Shown here one piece after another: positions 40,484 through 49,299 of a stretch of 64,000 nt of DNA. Position 1 is the first letter of the stretch. Each line of letters opens with the position of its first letter. Below the pieces are notes generated by a model. That model saw only the letters and a list, made by a program, of their open reading frames with translations, ran no database searches and was not told the DNA's origin. Position numbers and translations under genes: made by a program. The DNA is taken from contig JALJCQ010000015.1 in the NCBI GenBank assembly GCA_023091665.1, positions 3,162,001 through 3,226,000 of the forward strand. The letters are read 5' to 3'. The stretch is from Pythium myriotylum (lineage: Eukaryota; Oomycota; Peronosporomycetes; Pythiales; Pythiaceae).

Positions 40484-41284
40484 ATGCTAAAGTGCCTCTC
40501 AGCCCTCCTCCTCACCACTGCGCTGCTGGCCGTGCCCTCAGTCGCAGCTCCGACGGAAAACCTCATCGGCGAGGAGCTCGTCACATCATCGACCGCCTCT
40601 TCGTTCGCGAACCGCGTGATCGCCGAGGCCAAACGCATCTGGGCCTCGGGCAGCAATAGCGGCTGGACGACGCTCAGCGACGACAATAACATCCTCAACG
40701 AAGGCAAGGCCGTCAGCGGAGTCTTCGCAGCAGCAGGGGTGAACATCACGCGAGCCACGGGCACCGTTGACGTCCAAGCCCAGCGACTCTTTGACTACCT
40801 CATAACAGCCGAAGGATACCAACTCATCGACCCGTTCTCCAGGCCGGAGGACTTTGCCAAACCGCCTCTCGAGTCGTTCCCGACCTCGACATGGCGAGGC
40901 GCCGGCTCCACGGGCAAGCGGCTCGAGGTCGCGCGCACCGAGTCGGCGATCCCGGGCATCCGTCCGCGCGAATTCGTCGTTTTCAACGTGATCGACGCGA
41001 CTACTCGCATCTTTGTGTCCAAGTCGGTACAGCATGAGGGCGACCCGGGCTGCAGCCTCTACGGAGGAGAAACATGCTACGACCCTGCAGCCGTGCCTGT
41101 GCGAGCTCTCAACACATTCGCAGTGCAAATCCAGCCGCTCAAGAGCGACTCGGACCGGTGCGTCGTACAGCTTCTCAACTACGCCGATCTCATGCGACCG
41201 GAGATCCCGGTCGAGGCCCAGAACGCCATCAACGGCGGCTTCCTGCCGCAGGTGCTTGGTCGCATGCAAGCCGCGTTCCCCTAG
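40484..41284 (+). CDS. Secreted START-like lipid-binding protein, paralogue 3
   Basis: 266 residues from the ATG at 40484; the ATG at 40394 would bury the signal peptide 30 residues inside, so I prefer the inner start. Signal peptide MLKCLSALLLTTALLAVPSVAA. START-like blocks: ILNEGKAVSGVFAAAGVNI, GYQLIDPFSRPEDFAKPPLE, RPREFVVFNVIDATTRIFV, SKSVQH, VVQLLNYADLM, and LGRMQAAFP at the end. Cysteine pair in DPGCSLYGGETC. A further cysteine sits in DRCVVQLL, at the position used by the two non-secreted paralogues. Same strand as paralogue 4 and 628 nt upstream of it. Confidence 0.85.
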   Translation: MLKCLSALLLTTALLAVPSVAAPTENLIGEELVTSSTASSFANRVIAEAKRIWASGSNSGWTTLSDDNNILNEGKAVSGVFAAAGVNITRATGTVDVQAQRLFDYLITAEGYQLIDPFSRPEDFAKPPLESFPTSTWRGAGSTGKRLEVARTESAIPGIRPREFVVFNVIDATTRIFVSKSVQHEGDPGCSLYGGETCYDPAAVPVRALNTFAVQIQPLKSDSDRCVVQLLNYADLMRPEIPVEAQNAINGGFLPQVLGRMQAAFP

Positions 41285-41912
41285 ACGGTTCCCTGTATTT
41301 CCGTAGAGTCCGTTGAGCCAGTTCGTTGTGGAAAAACAAAATCTACACAAAATGTTTGCAAACTTGAAAGGTATCAGGTCATGGATGCGTCGTGTGGTCG
41401 TGCCCCCTGACGCACCGAGAGCCCGAACGCCATCGAACGTCTCTCACTGAGCGGGCGCGGGTTCCACTGTCGCAGGACACGTCCCGATTCAGATGGTTTC
41501 ACGTTGGCGCATGTAATCGAGCGTTGCGTCCACGCGCCGAATGCTGAGGTTTCGATCGCATACCCGTGGACAGGTCCGCCTTCTGCACAGTACAGTGCAG
41601 TGATTGCACTCTCTTCCCCACACAGCTTTAGTTGTGCGCCTGTCAGCCAGTGCGAACCGTCTTTAGTTGAAGCATCCACGAGTTGGATCGCGATGCTGGG
41701 TGGCAGTGGAACCAGACGGCCGGGTAGTCACGCGAGATTTGGGACTCTGATCGCACGACGCCCCGATCAGGCACTTCTGTCCGCTCCCTCAACTTGCAGC
41801 CTTCCCTAGAGGAGCTTCCTTCAGTGAACAGTGCCCTCCGCTTTGTCCTCATACTCTCGCAACTCTCACTCCAGCTTTCTCTCCAAGCTACACAAGCCTC
41901 TCTTTCCTGACC
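41285..41912. other. Intergenic region, START paralogues 3-4
   Basis: No gene seen. It ends in the initiator-like motif at 41865-41885. Confidence 0.5.
41865..41885 (+). promoter_or_regulatory. Shared promoter motif before START paralogue 4
   Basis: CTCACTCCAGCTTTCTCTCC, nearly the same as the motif at 40445-40465, 28-48 nt before the ATG. Confidence 0.45.
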
Positions 41913-42722
41913 ATGTTCAAGACCTTGTCCACGATTCTCGTCGGCGCCACGCTGCTCGCATCGTCCTCGGCTCAGGTGGACGCGCAGCCGGCGCAACGCC
42001 TGCTCGCTGAGGAACTCGTCACGACCACGAATGTGTACTCGTACGCCAACCGCGCGATCGACGAGGCCACGCGCATCTGGGCTTCGAACAGCATCGCCGG
42101 CTGGACGACGATCAGTAACACGGACGGCATCCTCAACGAAGGCATCCGTGTCAGCGGCTTCTACGCGCCAGCAGGCATCAACGTCACGCGCGCTACGGGC
42201 ACCGTCAATGCCAACGCGCAGACGGTCTTCAACTACCTCATCACGGCCGAGGGCTACCAGCTCATCGACCCGTTCAGCAACCCAGCTGATTTTGACAAGG
42301 ATCCGCTCGAGGTCTTCGCCACGGATGGCTGGCGCGGTCGTGGTACTGCTGGCAAGCGTCTCGAGGCCGCACGCACGCAGACCATCATCCCCAACATTCG
42401 TCCGCGTGAGTTCGTCGTGCTCAACGCCATCGACGCAGCCACGCGCATCTTCGTCTCCAAGTCGGTGCAGCACAAGGCTGACCCGGGCTGCAGCCTTTAC
42501 GGTCTCGGTGGCTGCTACAACGCCTCGGCGGTGCCGGTGCGCGCCATCAACATGTTCGCGGCGCAGATCAACCCTTCGCCCACGAACGCGAGCCAAGCCG
42601 TCGTCCAGCTCTTCAACTACGCCGACCTCATGGGCCCGGAGATCCCAGCCGTGGCGCAGAACGGCATCAACGCGGCCTTCCTGCCGCAGGTGCTCGGCCG
42701 CATGCGCGCCGTTTTCCCGTGA
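41913..42722 (+). CDS. Secreted START-like lipid-binding protein, paralogue 4
   Basis: 269 residues. Signal peptide MFKTLSTILVGATLLASSSA; START-like domain with GINVTRATGTV, GYQLIDPFSNPADF, RPREFVVLNAIDAATRIFV, SKSVQH and VVQLFNYADLMGPEIP, ending LGRMRAVFP. Cysteine pair C193/C201 (DPGCSLYGLGGC), the only cysteines in the mature chain. Sequons NVT, NAS and a second NAS. Expected role: extracellular lipid or sterol binding; no catalytic residues are expected. It has the same strand and the same promoter motif as paralogue 3, so they may be co-regulated. Confidence 0.85.
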   Translation: MFKTLSTILVGATLLASSSAQVDAQPAQRLLAEELVTTTNVYSYANRAIDEATRIWASNSIAGWTTISNTDGILNEGIRVSGFYAPAGINVTRATGTVNANAQTVFNYLITAEGYQLIDPFSNPADFDKDPLEVFATDGWRGRGTAGKRLEAARTQTIIPNIRPREFVVLNAIDAATRIFVSKSVQHKADPGCSLYGLGGCYNASAVPVRAINMFAAQINPSPTNASQAVVQLFNYADLMGPEIPAVAQNGINAAFLPQVLGRMRAVFP

Positions 42723-43177
42723 AGCGCCGAGAAGAGTGCCTTCAGTTAAAGAAAATAAGTGTGTATGCTGAACCCCTCAAACCAATCCATCAATGGTGAT
42801 CCCTTCGCCCGCTGTCACACGTCGCATATCGTTTTCAAGAGGGAAAATCTGATTGACGCAACCCGTGTTGACCTCTTTGACATAGAACGGCCATATATAG
42901 ACAGAGAAAATGCAGTTTCCCCAGTTGTTCAACAAAGCCGGGACAATGGATGAGATCATCCAGCAGTTGGTCTCAGATATCGGATTGTGCAGGTAGGTGA
43001 AGATCCACCTCCATGATGAGCGAACCCACGACGCGAGGGAGTTGCTTGGCCTCAATTCTCTTACACGGACGATTGGAACCGCCTCATTGCAAATGGGACG
43101 CTCGATGCAAGGCGAACTCACAGTCAACGAGGAAATAGTAGTTATCAATTTTAAAATGAAAATGGAGCGAATACCAA
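42723..43177. other. Intergenic region with a coding-like fragment
   Basis: From an ATG at 42910 the plus strand reads MQFPQLFNKAGTMDEIIQQL and on to a GTAGGT donor-like site at 42993. No second exon can be joined confidently. Possibly a gene relic; otherwise nothing seen. Confidence 0.35.
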
Positions 43178-43990
43178 TTAGAACTTGGCGGCGCGGAAGC
43201 GTTCGACCATGTCAACGAGGAACGGCTCGTTGATGGCGTTCATGGCCGCGGCCGGGACCTCGGGGGCGACGAGGTCGGCGTAGTTGATCAGGCGCACGAA
43301 CGACTGCGACGCGTTGCTCGCGAGCGGCTGCACGTCGACAGCGAACGTGTTGAGCACGCGCACGGGCACGGCCGAGGCGTTGTAGCAGTAGGCGCCGCCG
43401 TACTTGCTGCAGCCCGGGTCGGCCGAGTGCTGCACCGACTTGGAGACGAAAATACGCGAGGTAGCGTCCATCGAGTTGAGCACGACGAATTCGCGCGTCT
43501 TGAGGCCCGGCACGCTGGCCTCGACGCGGTCGACCTTGAGGTACTTCTTATCCGTGTTGCCGTAGCCGCGCCAGAATGTCGTCGGGTACTGCGCGAGTGG
43601 CGGCTTGGAAAAGTCCTCAGGGTTGCTCACCGGGTCAATGAGCTGGTAGCCCTTGGGCGTGATGAGGTAGTCGAAGAGCTTCTGCGCATCCTGGTCGACG
43701 ATCGCCGAGGCGCGCGTGACATTGACATTCGCTGACGCAAAGACACCGCTCACGGGCTTGGCCTCGTTCAGAATGCCGCTCGTGTTGCTGAGCACGGTCC
43801 AGCCGCTCGACTCCCAAATCGTGTAGGCCTCGGCGAGGAACAAGTCGGCGAACGGCTGCACGGTGAGCGCGTTGATCGGCAGCTCACCGATGATCGGCTC
43901 GCCCGACGAGAACCATGTCTCTTGCGTGGCGGTGACGAGCGGCGCGACGGCAGCGATCGCGAGTGCCTGGACGATCTTGGGGGCGAACAT
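43178..43990 (-). CDS. Secreted START-like lipid-binding protein, paralogue 5
   Basis: 270 residues from the ATG at 43990; the upstream open stretch would place the signal peptide internally. Signal peptide MFAPKIVQALAIAAVAPLVTA. START-like blocks: SGVFASANVNVTRASAIVD, GYQLIDPVSNPEDFSKPPLA, KTREFVVLNSMDATSRIFV, SKSVQH, FVRLINYADLVAPEVP. Cysteine pair in DPGCSKYGGAYC. It is the only member besides paralogue 1 on the minus strand. It has the best oomycete initiator of the window (44019-44036). Confidence 0.85.
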   Translation of the reverse strand: MFAPKIVQALAIAAVAPLVTATQETWFSSGEPIIGELPINALTVQPFADLFLAEAYTIWESSGWTVLSNTSGILNEAKPVSGVFASANVNVTRASAIVDQDAQKLFDYLITPKGYQLIDPVSNPEDFSKPPLAQYPTTFWRGYGNTDKKYLKVDRVEASVPGLKTREFVVLNSMDATSRIFVSKSVQHSADPGCSKYGGAYCYNASAVPVRVLNTFAVDVQPLASNASQSFVRLINYADLVAPEVPAAAMNAINEPFLVDMVERFRAAKF

Positions 43991-45866
43991 CTTGTCTGGA
44001 AACTCCGGAAGCTTGACGGCAAATTGAAGAATGAAAAGCTGGGCAGGGCTTTGCTTGAAGCCTCGGGAGGGAGGTGAGTAGAGAGCCACCGACCCGAGTG
44101 GGAGGGAGTGAGGGTTTCACGAGTCTCAGACCGACCCGTGATGGCTTGTTTCCTGCATGGCTGCCAAAAGCTGTCTCATCTTACAAGTGCGCGAAAAATC
44201 ACGCATCAAGCATTCAAGGCCAGCCAAGTCGGGAAAATCCTCAGCGAACACACGGTTGAATGAAAAACAAAACCCCCAGTGGAAGACAGGGAAGCGACTT
44301 GATTCGACGAGTGGGACACGCGTGAGTCACGAGACTGTGATCGACGGCAACTGGACAACACTTGGGCCACTCCACCGCAAAAATCTCGGGAAGACCACAC
44401 CGAAGTTGGGCGAAATTTGCAAGAGTTTTGGAGAGAAGTGGGGTCTCGTCGAATGACGCAGCCTTCCCGTCGTGGCAACTGGCTCGCTGGCCTCAAAGAT
44501 CGCGATGAGTGACTCGTCGCGCATCGCGGAAGAGGCGGAGACAGACAGGCGGACTGCCTTCCTCGTGCCACCAAACCTCAGAGGCAATCGAAACCCAAAC
44601 GCTTGATGGACACTGCACTGGTGGAGATTCCTGCATAATTTTGGAGAGGGTAATGGGATCAACAGGGTCCCACACACCGCACATGTCGGCTTCGCCGAGC
44701 TTCCTTTCGTGGCGGTGTCCGACGATGGATCGGGGGAGTGATAGCGCTGCACGCAGCTCTGGACTCATGATGAGCTTTCACCGCCACACTGCAGGCGGAC
44801 CGCTGGCCACCGCGAACCTTGGAATCCGAGTGTCGCGGCTTCTTGTGAAGAAGTGGACGAGCCGACTTCCGGACATTTCTCTCGCGCGAGGCCTTCCACG
44901 CACCTGCACGTAAACCGTTGACGCTTACGGAATGCTGACCAGGAGCAAAAGCGAGAAGATGACCATGGAGCAGGCTCCATGGCACACGACAGCGTGGCCC
45001 AACAGAACAGATCGGACGAGTCTTCGAGCCGCCAGGAGAGTCCTACTGGCAGCATTCCCATGATGAGCGTGCCAGGCGACTGACAGACGACAGGCTCTCG
45101 TGGGACTGCAATGGGACAGGCTCGGGTACTGTACACCTAGCGAGAGATAGCGTCCTGTCTGCAGGAGGAAGCCACCGACTGCGCGGGACCGCGCTGGCGA
45201 CACTTGAGCTTTCTCTCGCAGGGGTTCACGCAAGACAAGACCGACCGTTCAAGTGTCCGAAGGTCGACGCTCTCTTCCCGATCGTCTCGCGTCGGATGCG
45301 TCTTCCTCCTCGATGGAGCCATGAATGGAGAAAAGGAAGGACCCTCAACTGCTGCTTGCGATGAGGTGAGGCCACCCCGTCGTCGACGTCGGTACAGTAC
45401 GTGAGTGTGAGTGATCACTCGACTCGGAAAGAGCGTTCTCCGGTCTCGACAGAGAGAGAGAGAGACATCCGCTGTTCGAAGCGAGGTCTCCCTCCGCACT
45501 GCTGCACCGCGACGATGTCTCCATCCTCCGCGCTGGACGCTTTCTCTCTCCCCCTTAAAGCCGCATCATCCAGCGTTGCGACGCCCGTCGCCGGTCCTTC
45601 CAGATGGGGAGCACGAAGGTGTGTAAGTCGCGCCGCAACCGGCGATTACCAGGCCGCTTTCGTTAGCGGAGACCGTCATGGACACCAGCGCCGATTGGTT
45701 GGTAAGGCCAGATGACAAGCAGACGCTCGCTCTCCATGGGAGCGAGCGAGCAGTGGAGAATTCTGGAGAGCCCCATCCATCGGCAGTGGACAGGAACGTG
45801 AAGAAGCCAGGGCATCGCATTTAACGCCACACCCAGAACGTCGACGCACCGGACAAGCGGATTTCC
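43991..45866. other. Intergenic region, START paralogues 5-6
   Basis: Nearly 1.9 kb without a recognisable gene. Several short open frames on both strands have no family features. A GA dinucleotide run is at about 45450-45465. Confidence 0.45.
44019..44036 (-). promoter_or_regulatory. Oomycete Inr/FPR element before START paralogue 5
   Basis: The minus strand reads TTCATTCTTCAATTTGCC, a full match to CATTYYNCAWTTTNYY, 29-46 nt before the ATG. Confidence 0.65.
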
Positions 45867-46616
45867 ATGGCGCAGCATCTCATCGGCGAGGAGCCCGTAG
45901 ACGCCGCCACCGTCTACGCGTTCGCGGCGCGCATGGCCGACGAGGCCGAGCGCATCTGGAGCTCGCCGGCCGAGCACTGGCGCCTGCTCAGCGATAATGA
46001 CGGCATCACGAACGAAGGCTCCAAGGTCTCTGGCGTCTTCGAGCCTAGCGGCGTCGAGATCACGCGCGCTCATGCGATCGTGGACGCCAACGCCGACGCG
46101 CTCTTCGAGCTGCTCGCCTCTCCCGAAGGCTACAAGCTCATCGACCCGTTCACGGACCCCAAGGACCACGACAAGCCACCTGTTGAGGTCTTTGACGTGA
46201 GCAGCTGGAAGCCACGCGTCCCCGGAGACAAGCTGCGTCGGCTCGAGGCCGCGAACGCCATCGCCAAGATCCCGCTGCTCACCACGCGCGAGTTCGTCGT
46301 GCTCAACGCGATCGACTATAATGCGAGGTCGTTTCTCTCCAAGTCGATCCAGCACAAAGCGATCCCGGGCACAAGCGCGTACGGGCCGCAAGGCCACGTG
46401 CCGCCGGCGAACGGCAACGTGCGCGCGCTCAACACGTTCGGCGTGCAGATCGAGCCGCTGGCCGAGGACCCGAAGCGCAAGTGCGTCGTGCGCACGCTCA
46501 ACTTCGCCGACATGGGCGGCAGCGTCCCGACGTTCGCGAGCAATCTCGTCAACAAGCACTTTCTCGTCGGGCTCGTCGAGCGCATGCGCAAGGCCATGGC
46601 GGAGCCAGTGGCGTGA
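45867..46616 (+). CDS. START-like lipid-binding protein without signal peptide, paralogue 6
   Basis: 249 residues, starting MAQHLIGEEPVDAATVYAFA, i.e. exactly at the IGEE block where the mature secreted paralogues begin, so no signal peptide is present. START-like blocks: SGVFEPSGVEITRAHAIVD, GYKLIDPFTDPKDHDKPPVE, TTREFVVLNAIDYNARSFL, SKSIQH, CVVRTLNFADMG. The cysteine pair of the secreted members is missing (PGTSAYGPQGHVPP). A lone cysteine in KRKCVVRTLN remains. Predicted cytosolic lipid carrier or sensor. Confidence 0.85.
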   Translation: MAQHLIGEEPVDAATVYAFAARMADEAERIWSSPAEHWRLLSDNDGITNEGSKVSGVFEPSGVEITRAHAIVDANADALFELLASPEGYKLIDPFTDPKDHDKPPVEVFDVSSWKPRVPGDKLRRLEAANAIAKIPLLTTREFVVLNAIDYNARSFLSKSIQHKAIPGTSAYGPQGHVPPANGNVRALNTFGVQIEPLAEDPKRKCVVRTLNFADMGGSVPTFASNLVNKHFLVGLVERMRKAMAEPVA

Positions 46617-46964
46617 GTCTGTGTAGAGTACCAATACAGTAGCCAAATAGTATTCTCGTGATCCTCTCTCTCTTTCTCTCTTGGTGGCATCCACGGTCTC
46701 CGTTATTGAAGATCGGCTCGGCTTGTCCCTTTCTCGCATCTGCGATCATCGGTTGCGTCGCTCAAGACTCGCTTGCTGAGACTCGACGCTGCCGAACAAG
46801 GTCGTCGGTCGTCGGACAGCACGTCCATCCTCTTGCGCGTCGCATTGTCGGGAACTCAGCGACGTTGAAGCGCAACGTTTGGCGATGCGTCAAGTACAGT
46901 AACCCAAAGTCGGCCTGAGCGAGCCTCCGTCGGCCACTTGGGAATCTTCCGCCTCAGGACCAGA
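46617..46964. other. Intergenic region, START paralogues 6-7
   Basis: About 350 nt, nothing recognised; a CT-rich patch (TCTCTCTCTTTCTCTC) lies at about 46664-46680. Confidence 0.5.
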
Positions 46965-47750
46965 ATGACGACGACCACGACCATCGAGCTGATCGGCGAA
47001 GAGCTCGTGGACACCAAGACTGTCTACGACGTTGCCGACAGCATGTTTGCCGAGGCCGAGCGGCTCTGGGCATCCACGGGGCCCTGGCGAGTGCTCAGCA
47101 CGACGCCCGTGCTCAACGAGACCATCGCAGTCGGCGGCGTCTTCGCTGATGCTCGTGTCAACGTGGAGCGAGCGATCGTGACGATCGACGCACCTGCACA
47201 GCTTGTCTTTGAACTGCTTGTGTCTGTCGAAGGCTACAAGATCATCGATCCGTTCAGCGACCCGAAAGACCACGAGAAGCCGCCGCTCGAGAGCTTCGAC
47301 ACGACGCAATGGCGCGGCGGCGGTGCCCTCAAGCGACTCGAGGTCACCAGTGCCGTGGCTAAGATCCCCTTCATGGACAAACGCGAGTTCGTCGTGCTGA
47401 ACGCGATCGACTCGGAGGTGCGAACGTTCGCGTCCAAGTCGATCCAGCACCGAGCCGTCCCCGGTGCGAGTGCCTGGGCGAAAACGCCATCCTCAACCCC
47501 CACGAGCAAGAAACGCACCGTGCGAGCGCTCAACACGTTCGCTGTGCGTGTGGATCCGGCCGAGGGCAAGGACGCGACCTCCAAGTGTGTCGTACGGTTC
47601 CTCAACTACGCCAACCTGGCCGGCAAGTTCTCGCCGACGATCCAGAACAAATTCAACAAGAGCTTCCTCACGGGCGTTGCCTCGCGTCTGCAGAAAGCCG
47701 TCTCGAAGAAGAACAAGACGAAGACGAAGACGCCTGAACGATCTTGTTGA
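46965..47750 (+). CDS. START-like lipid-binding protein without signal peptide, paralogue 7
   Basis: 261 residues from the ATG at 46965; the upstream TTG-led extension is not used. It starts MTTTTTIELIGEELVD, again with no signal peptide. START-like blocks: VGGVFADARVNVERAIVTI, GYKIIDPFSDPKDHEKPPLE, DKREFVVLNAIDSEVRTFA, SKSIQH, CVVRFLNYANLAG. The cysteine pair is absent (PGASAWAKTPSST). It has a Lys-rich tail (KKNKTKTKTPERSC). It pairs with paralogue 6 as a cytosolic-type branch at the right end of the array. Confidence 0.85.
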   Translation: MTTTTTIELIGEELVDTKTVYDVADSMFAEAERLWASTGPWRVLSTTPVLNETIAVGGVFADARVNVERAIVTIDAPAQLVFELLVSVEGYKIIDPFSDPKDHEKPPLESFDTTQWRGGGALKRLEVTSAVAKIPFMDKREFVVLNAIDSEVRTFASKSIQHRAVPGASAWAKTPSSTPTSKKRTVRALNTFAVRVDPAEGKDATSKCVVRFLNYANLAGKFSPTIQNKFNKSFLTGVASRLQKAVSKKNKTKTKTPERSC

Positions 47751-47848
47751 TAAGAAAAAAAAAAATGAATCATACATATTCCGAACACCACCTGCACTTT
47801 CTCCAGCAGGTCCTTCGTTTAACTTACACTTTTTTCAGTTGAGCGGCT

Positions 47849-48931
47849 TCACTGTCGACGGCGCGAGCCTCGGCCACTTCCTTCGAGCTGCATGCGTCCA
47901 GCGCCGGCGAGTCGCGAGCTCGAGCCAGCGGCCGTCGAGCTCGTGAGCTTGCCGTTGCGGAACTCCTCGGTCACGGTCTCCGTTCGGCCGTCGGGCGTCG
48001 TGGTCGTCGTGGTCTTGGTCGTCACGACGTGTCCATTGCGATCCGTGTACGTGGACGAGCTCACACTCTGCGACGAGAACCCAGCACCGCCACTGAACCC
48101 TCCAAAGCCTCCTCCAGCGCCGAAGCCCTCGCTGAAGAACGAATCCATCATCCCAAAGCCACCGAGACCGCCCGAACGGCGCCCAATGCCACCGCCAAAG
48201 GCACTGGGGAAGCCAAAGTCGTCGTCGTCGTCCGGGAAGCCCCGCGGCGCGCCACGGCGTCCGAAAAAGGCCTCAAAGGGGTCGGCGCCGCCGAAAAAGG
48301 CCTCGAAGATGTCACGAGCGTGGCGAGACGAGTTAGACGCCGGTTTCGACGCCGGGATAGACCCCTTGCCGAAGCGTTCGTAGTGCTGTCGTTTCTCTGG
48401 GTCGCTGAGCGTCTCATAGGCCTCGGCGATGCGCTTGAAGTACTCTTCAGCCTGCGGGTTCTCGCGGTTCTTGTCCGGATGCCACTGCACGGCGAGCTTG
48501 CGGTAGGCCTTCTTGACGTCGGCGTCCGAGCACGAGCGAGGAAGACCAAGCACCTCAAAGTAGTCGTCCGAGTCGAGCTGGGCCATGGTCGGGTTAGATG
48601 CGGGCTTAGACGTGCGGTTAGACTCTTGGTTAGACGCGGGCTTAGACGCTGGTTTAGACTCTCGGTTAGAAGCTGGCTTAGACGCGGGTAGGTCTTGGTG
48701 GTCGGCGTCGACGTCGATGACTTCAGCGGGGCAAGGAGGTGGTGCACTCGCGTGGGGGCGCTTGCGGCGACGCCGTTTAGACGCTTGGTTCGACTGGGCG
48801 TTAGACGCTTGGTTCGACCGGGCGTCGCTGACGGTCTGGTTTGTCTGTTGGCGTTGGCGCTTCTTGTTGGATCTTGGCGAATCCCCAACTGTCGGCGCCG
48901 AAGTTAGCTCCACGACGCGCCCAATCGCCAT
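47849..48931 (-). CDS. DnaJ (Hsp40) co-chaperone, class B-like, with repeat-rich N-terminal extension
   Basis: 360 residues. J domain about 123-189 with HPD at 151-153 ([12 protein letters not shown]), then a Gly/Phe-rich region ([26 protein letters not shown]) and a C-terminal stretch like DnaJB6-type proteins. There is no zinc finger. Expected role: stimulates Hsp70 ATPase and hands over clients. Residues 1-115 are an unusual extension: a basic nuclear-localisation-like KRRRRKRPH (52-60), a VIDVDAD stretch, and repeats of SNQAS and SKPASN. The repeat recurs after the J domain ([10 protein letters not shown]). [15 protein letters not shown] at 116 is where most family members begin, so it may be an alternative start. 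Confidence 0.9.
   Translation of the reverse strand: MAIGRVVELTSAPTVGDSPRSNKKRQRQQTNQTVSDARSNQASNAQSNQASKRRRRKRPHASAPPPCPAEVIDVDADHQDLPASKPASNRESKPASKPASNQESNRTSKPASNPTMAQLDSDDYFEVLGLPRSCSDADVKKAYRKLAVQWHPDKNRENPQAEEYFKRIAEAYETLSDPEKRQHYERFGKGSIPASKPASNSSRHARDIFEAFFGGADPFEAFFGRRGAPRGFPDDDDDFGFPSAFGGGIGRRSGGLGGFGMMDSFFSEGFGAGGGFGGFSGGAGFSSQSVSSSTYTDRNGHVVTTKTTTTTTPDGRTETVTEEFRNGKLTSSTAAGSSSRLAGAGRMQLEGSGRGSRRRQ
48260..48840 (-). repeat. Imperfect minisatellite inside the DnaJ gene
   Basis: TTAGACGC-type units (minus strand GCGTCTAA) recur every 12-20 nt around 48590-48690, twice near 48775-48815 and again near 48330-48355. They encode the S-N-x-x-S / S-K-P-A-S repeats. Confidence 0.65.
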
Positions 48932-49299
48932 GCTTCAGCTGCCCTTTTCCTTTCGCGTTTTTTCTGCTTCAGGAAGTTGGTTCCAATGTTGGCTCCAACG
49001 TTGGCGTTGGCGCGATATTTTAGGAACCGATGGATCTCAAAATTTAGCAATCGGACCAGCTCCGCCAATCGTTGGGCAGCAAGGCGACCATCACTCTCCA
49101 TTCTAGAAATCGAACTTTCTCCCGATAAGAAAATATCGAAGAACAAGGGCAGTCAATACCCACCGGTACCGGTAAACGCACTTACCAGGAGCTCCAGCGA
49201 ACTTAGTTGCCTTTCCAGTCAGCAATGATCTCGTGAGCGAGCGGAGCCATCTCCATCGCTCGACGCCTCGTTCATCTCCTCCCCTCCCTGCCACCCCCC
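48932..49299. other. Divergent promoter region, DnaJ and acylase genes
   Basis: Head-to-head intergenic region. GTTGGTTCCAATGTTGGCTC followed by CAACGTTGGCG near 48975-49010 is a small repeat. Palindromic CGGTACCG near 49165. No gene. Confidence 0.5.

Noticed and set aside
41643..42596. 317-codon minus-strand frame
   Set aside because: Antisense of START paralogue 4.
45663..46739. 358-codon minus-strand frame
   Set aside because: Antisense of START paralogue 6; similar shadow frames occur opposite the other paralogues.
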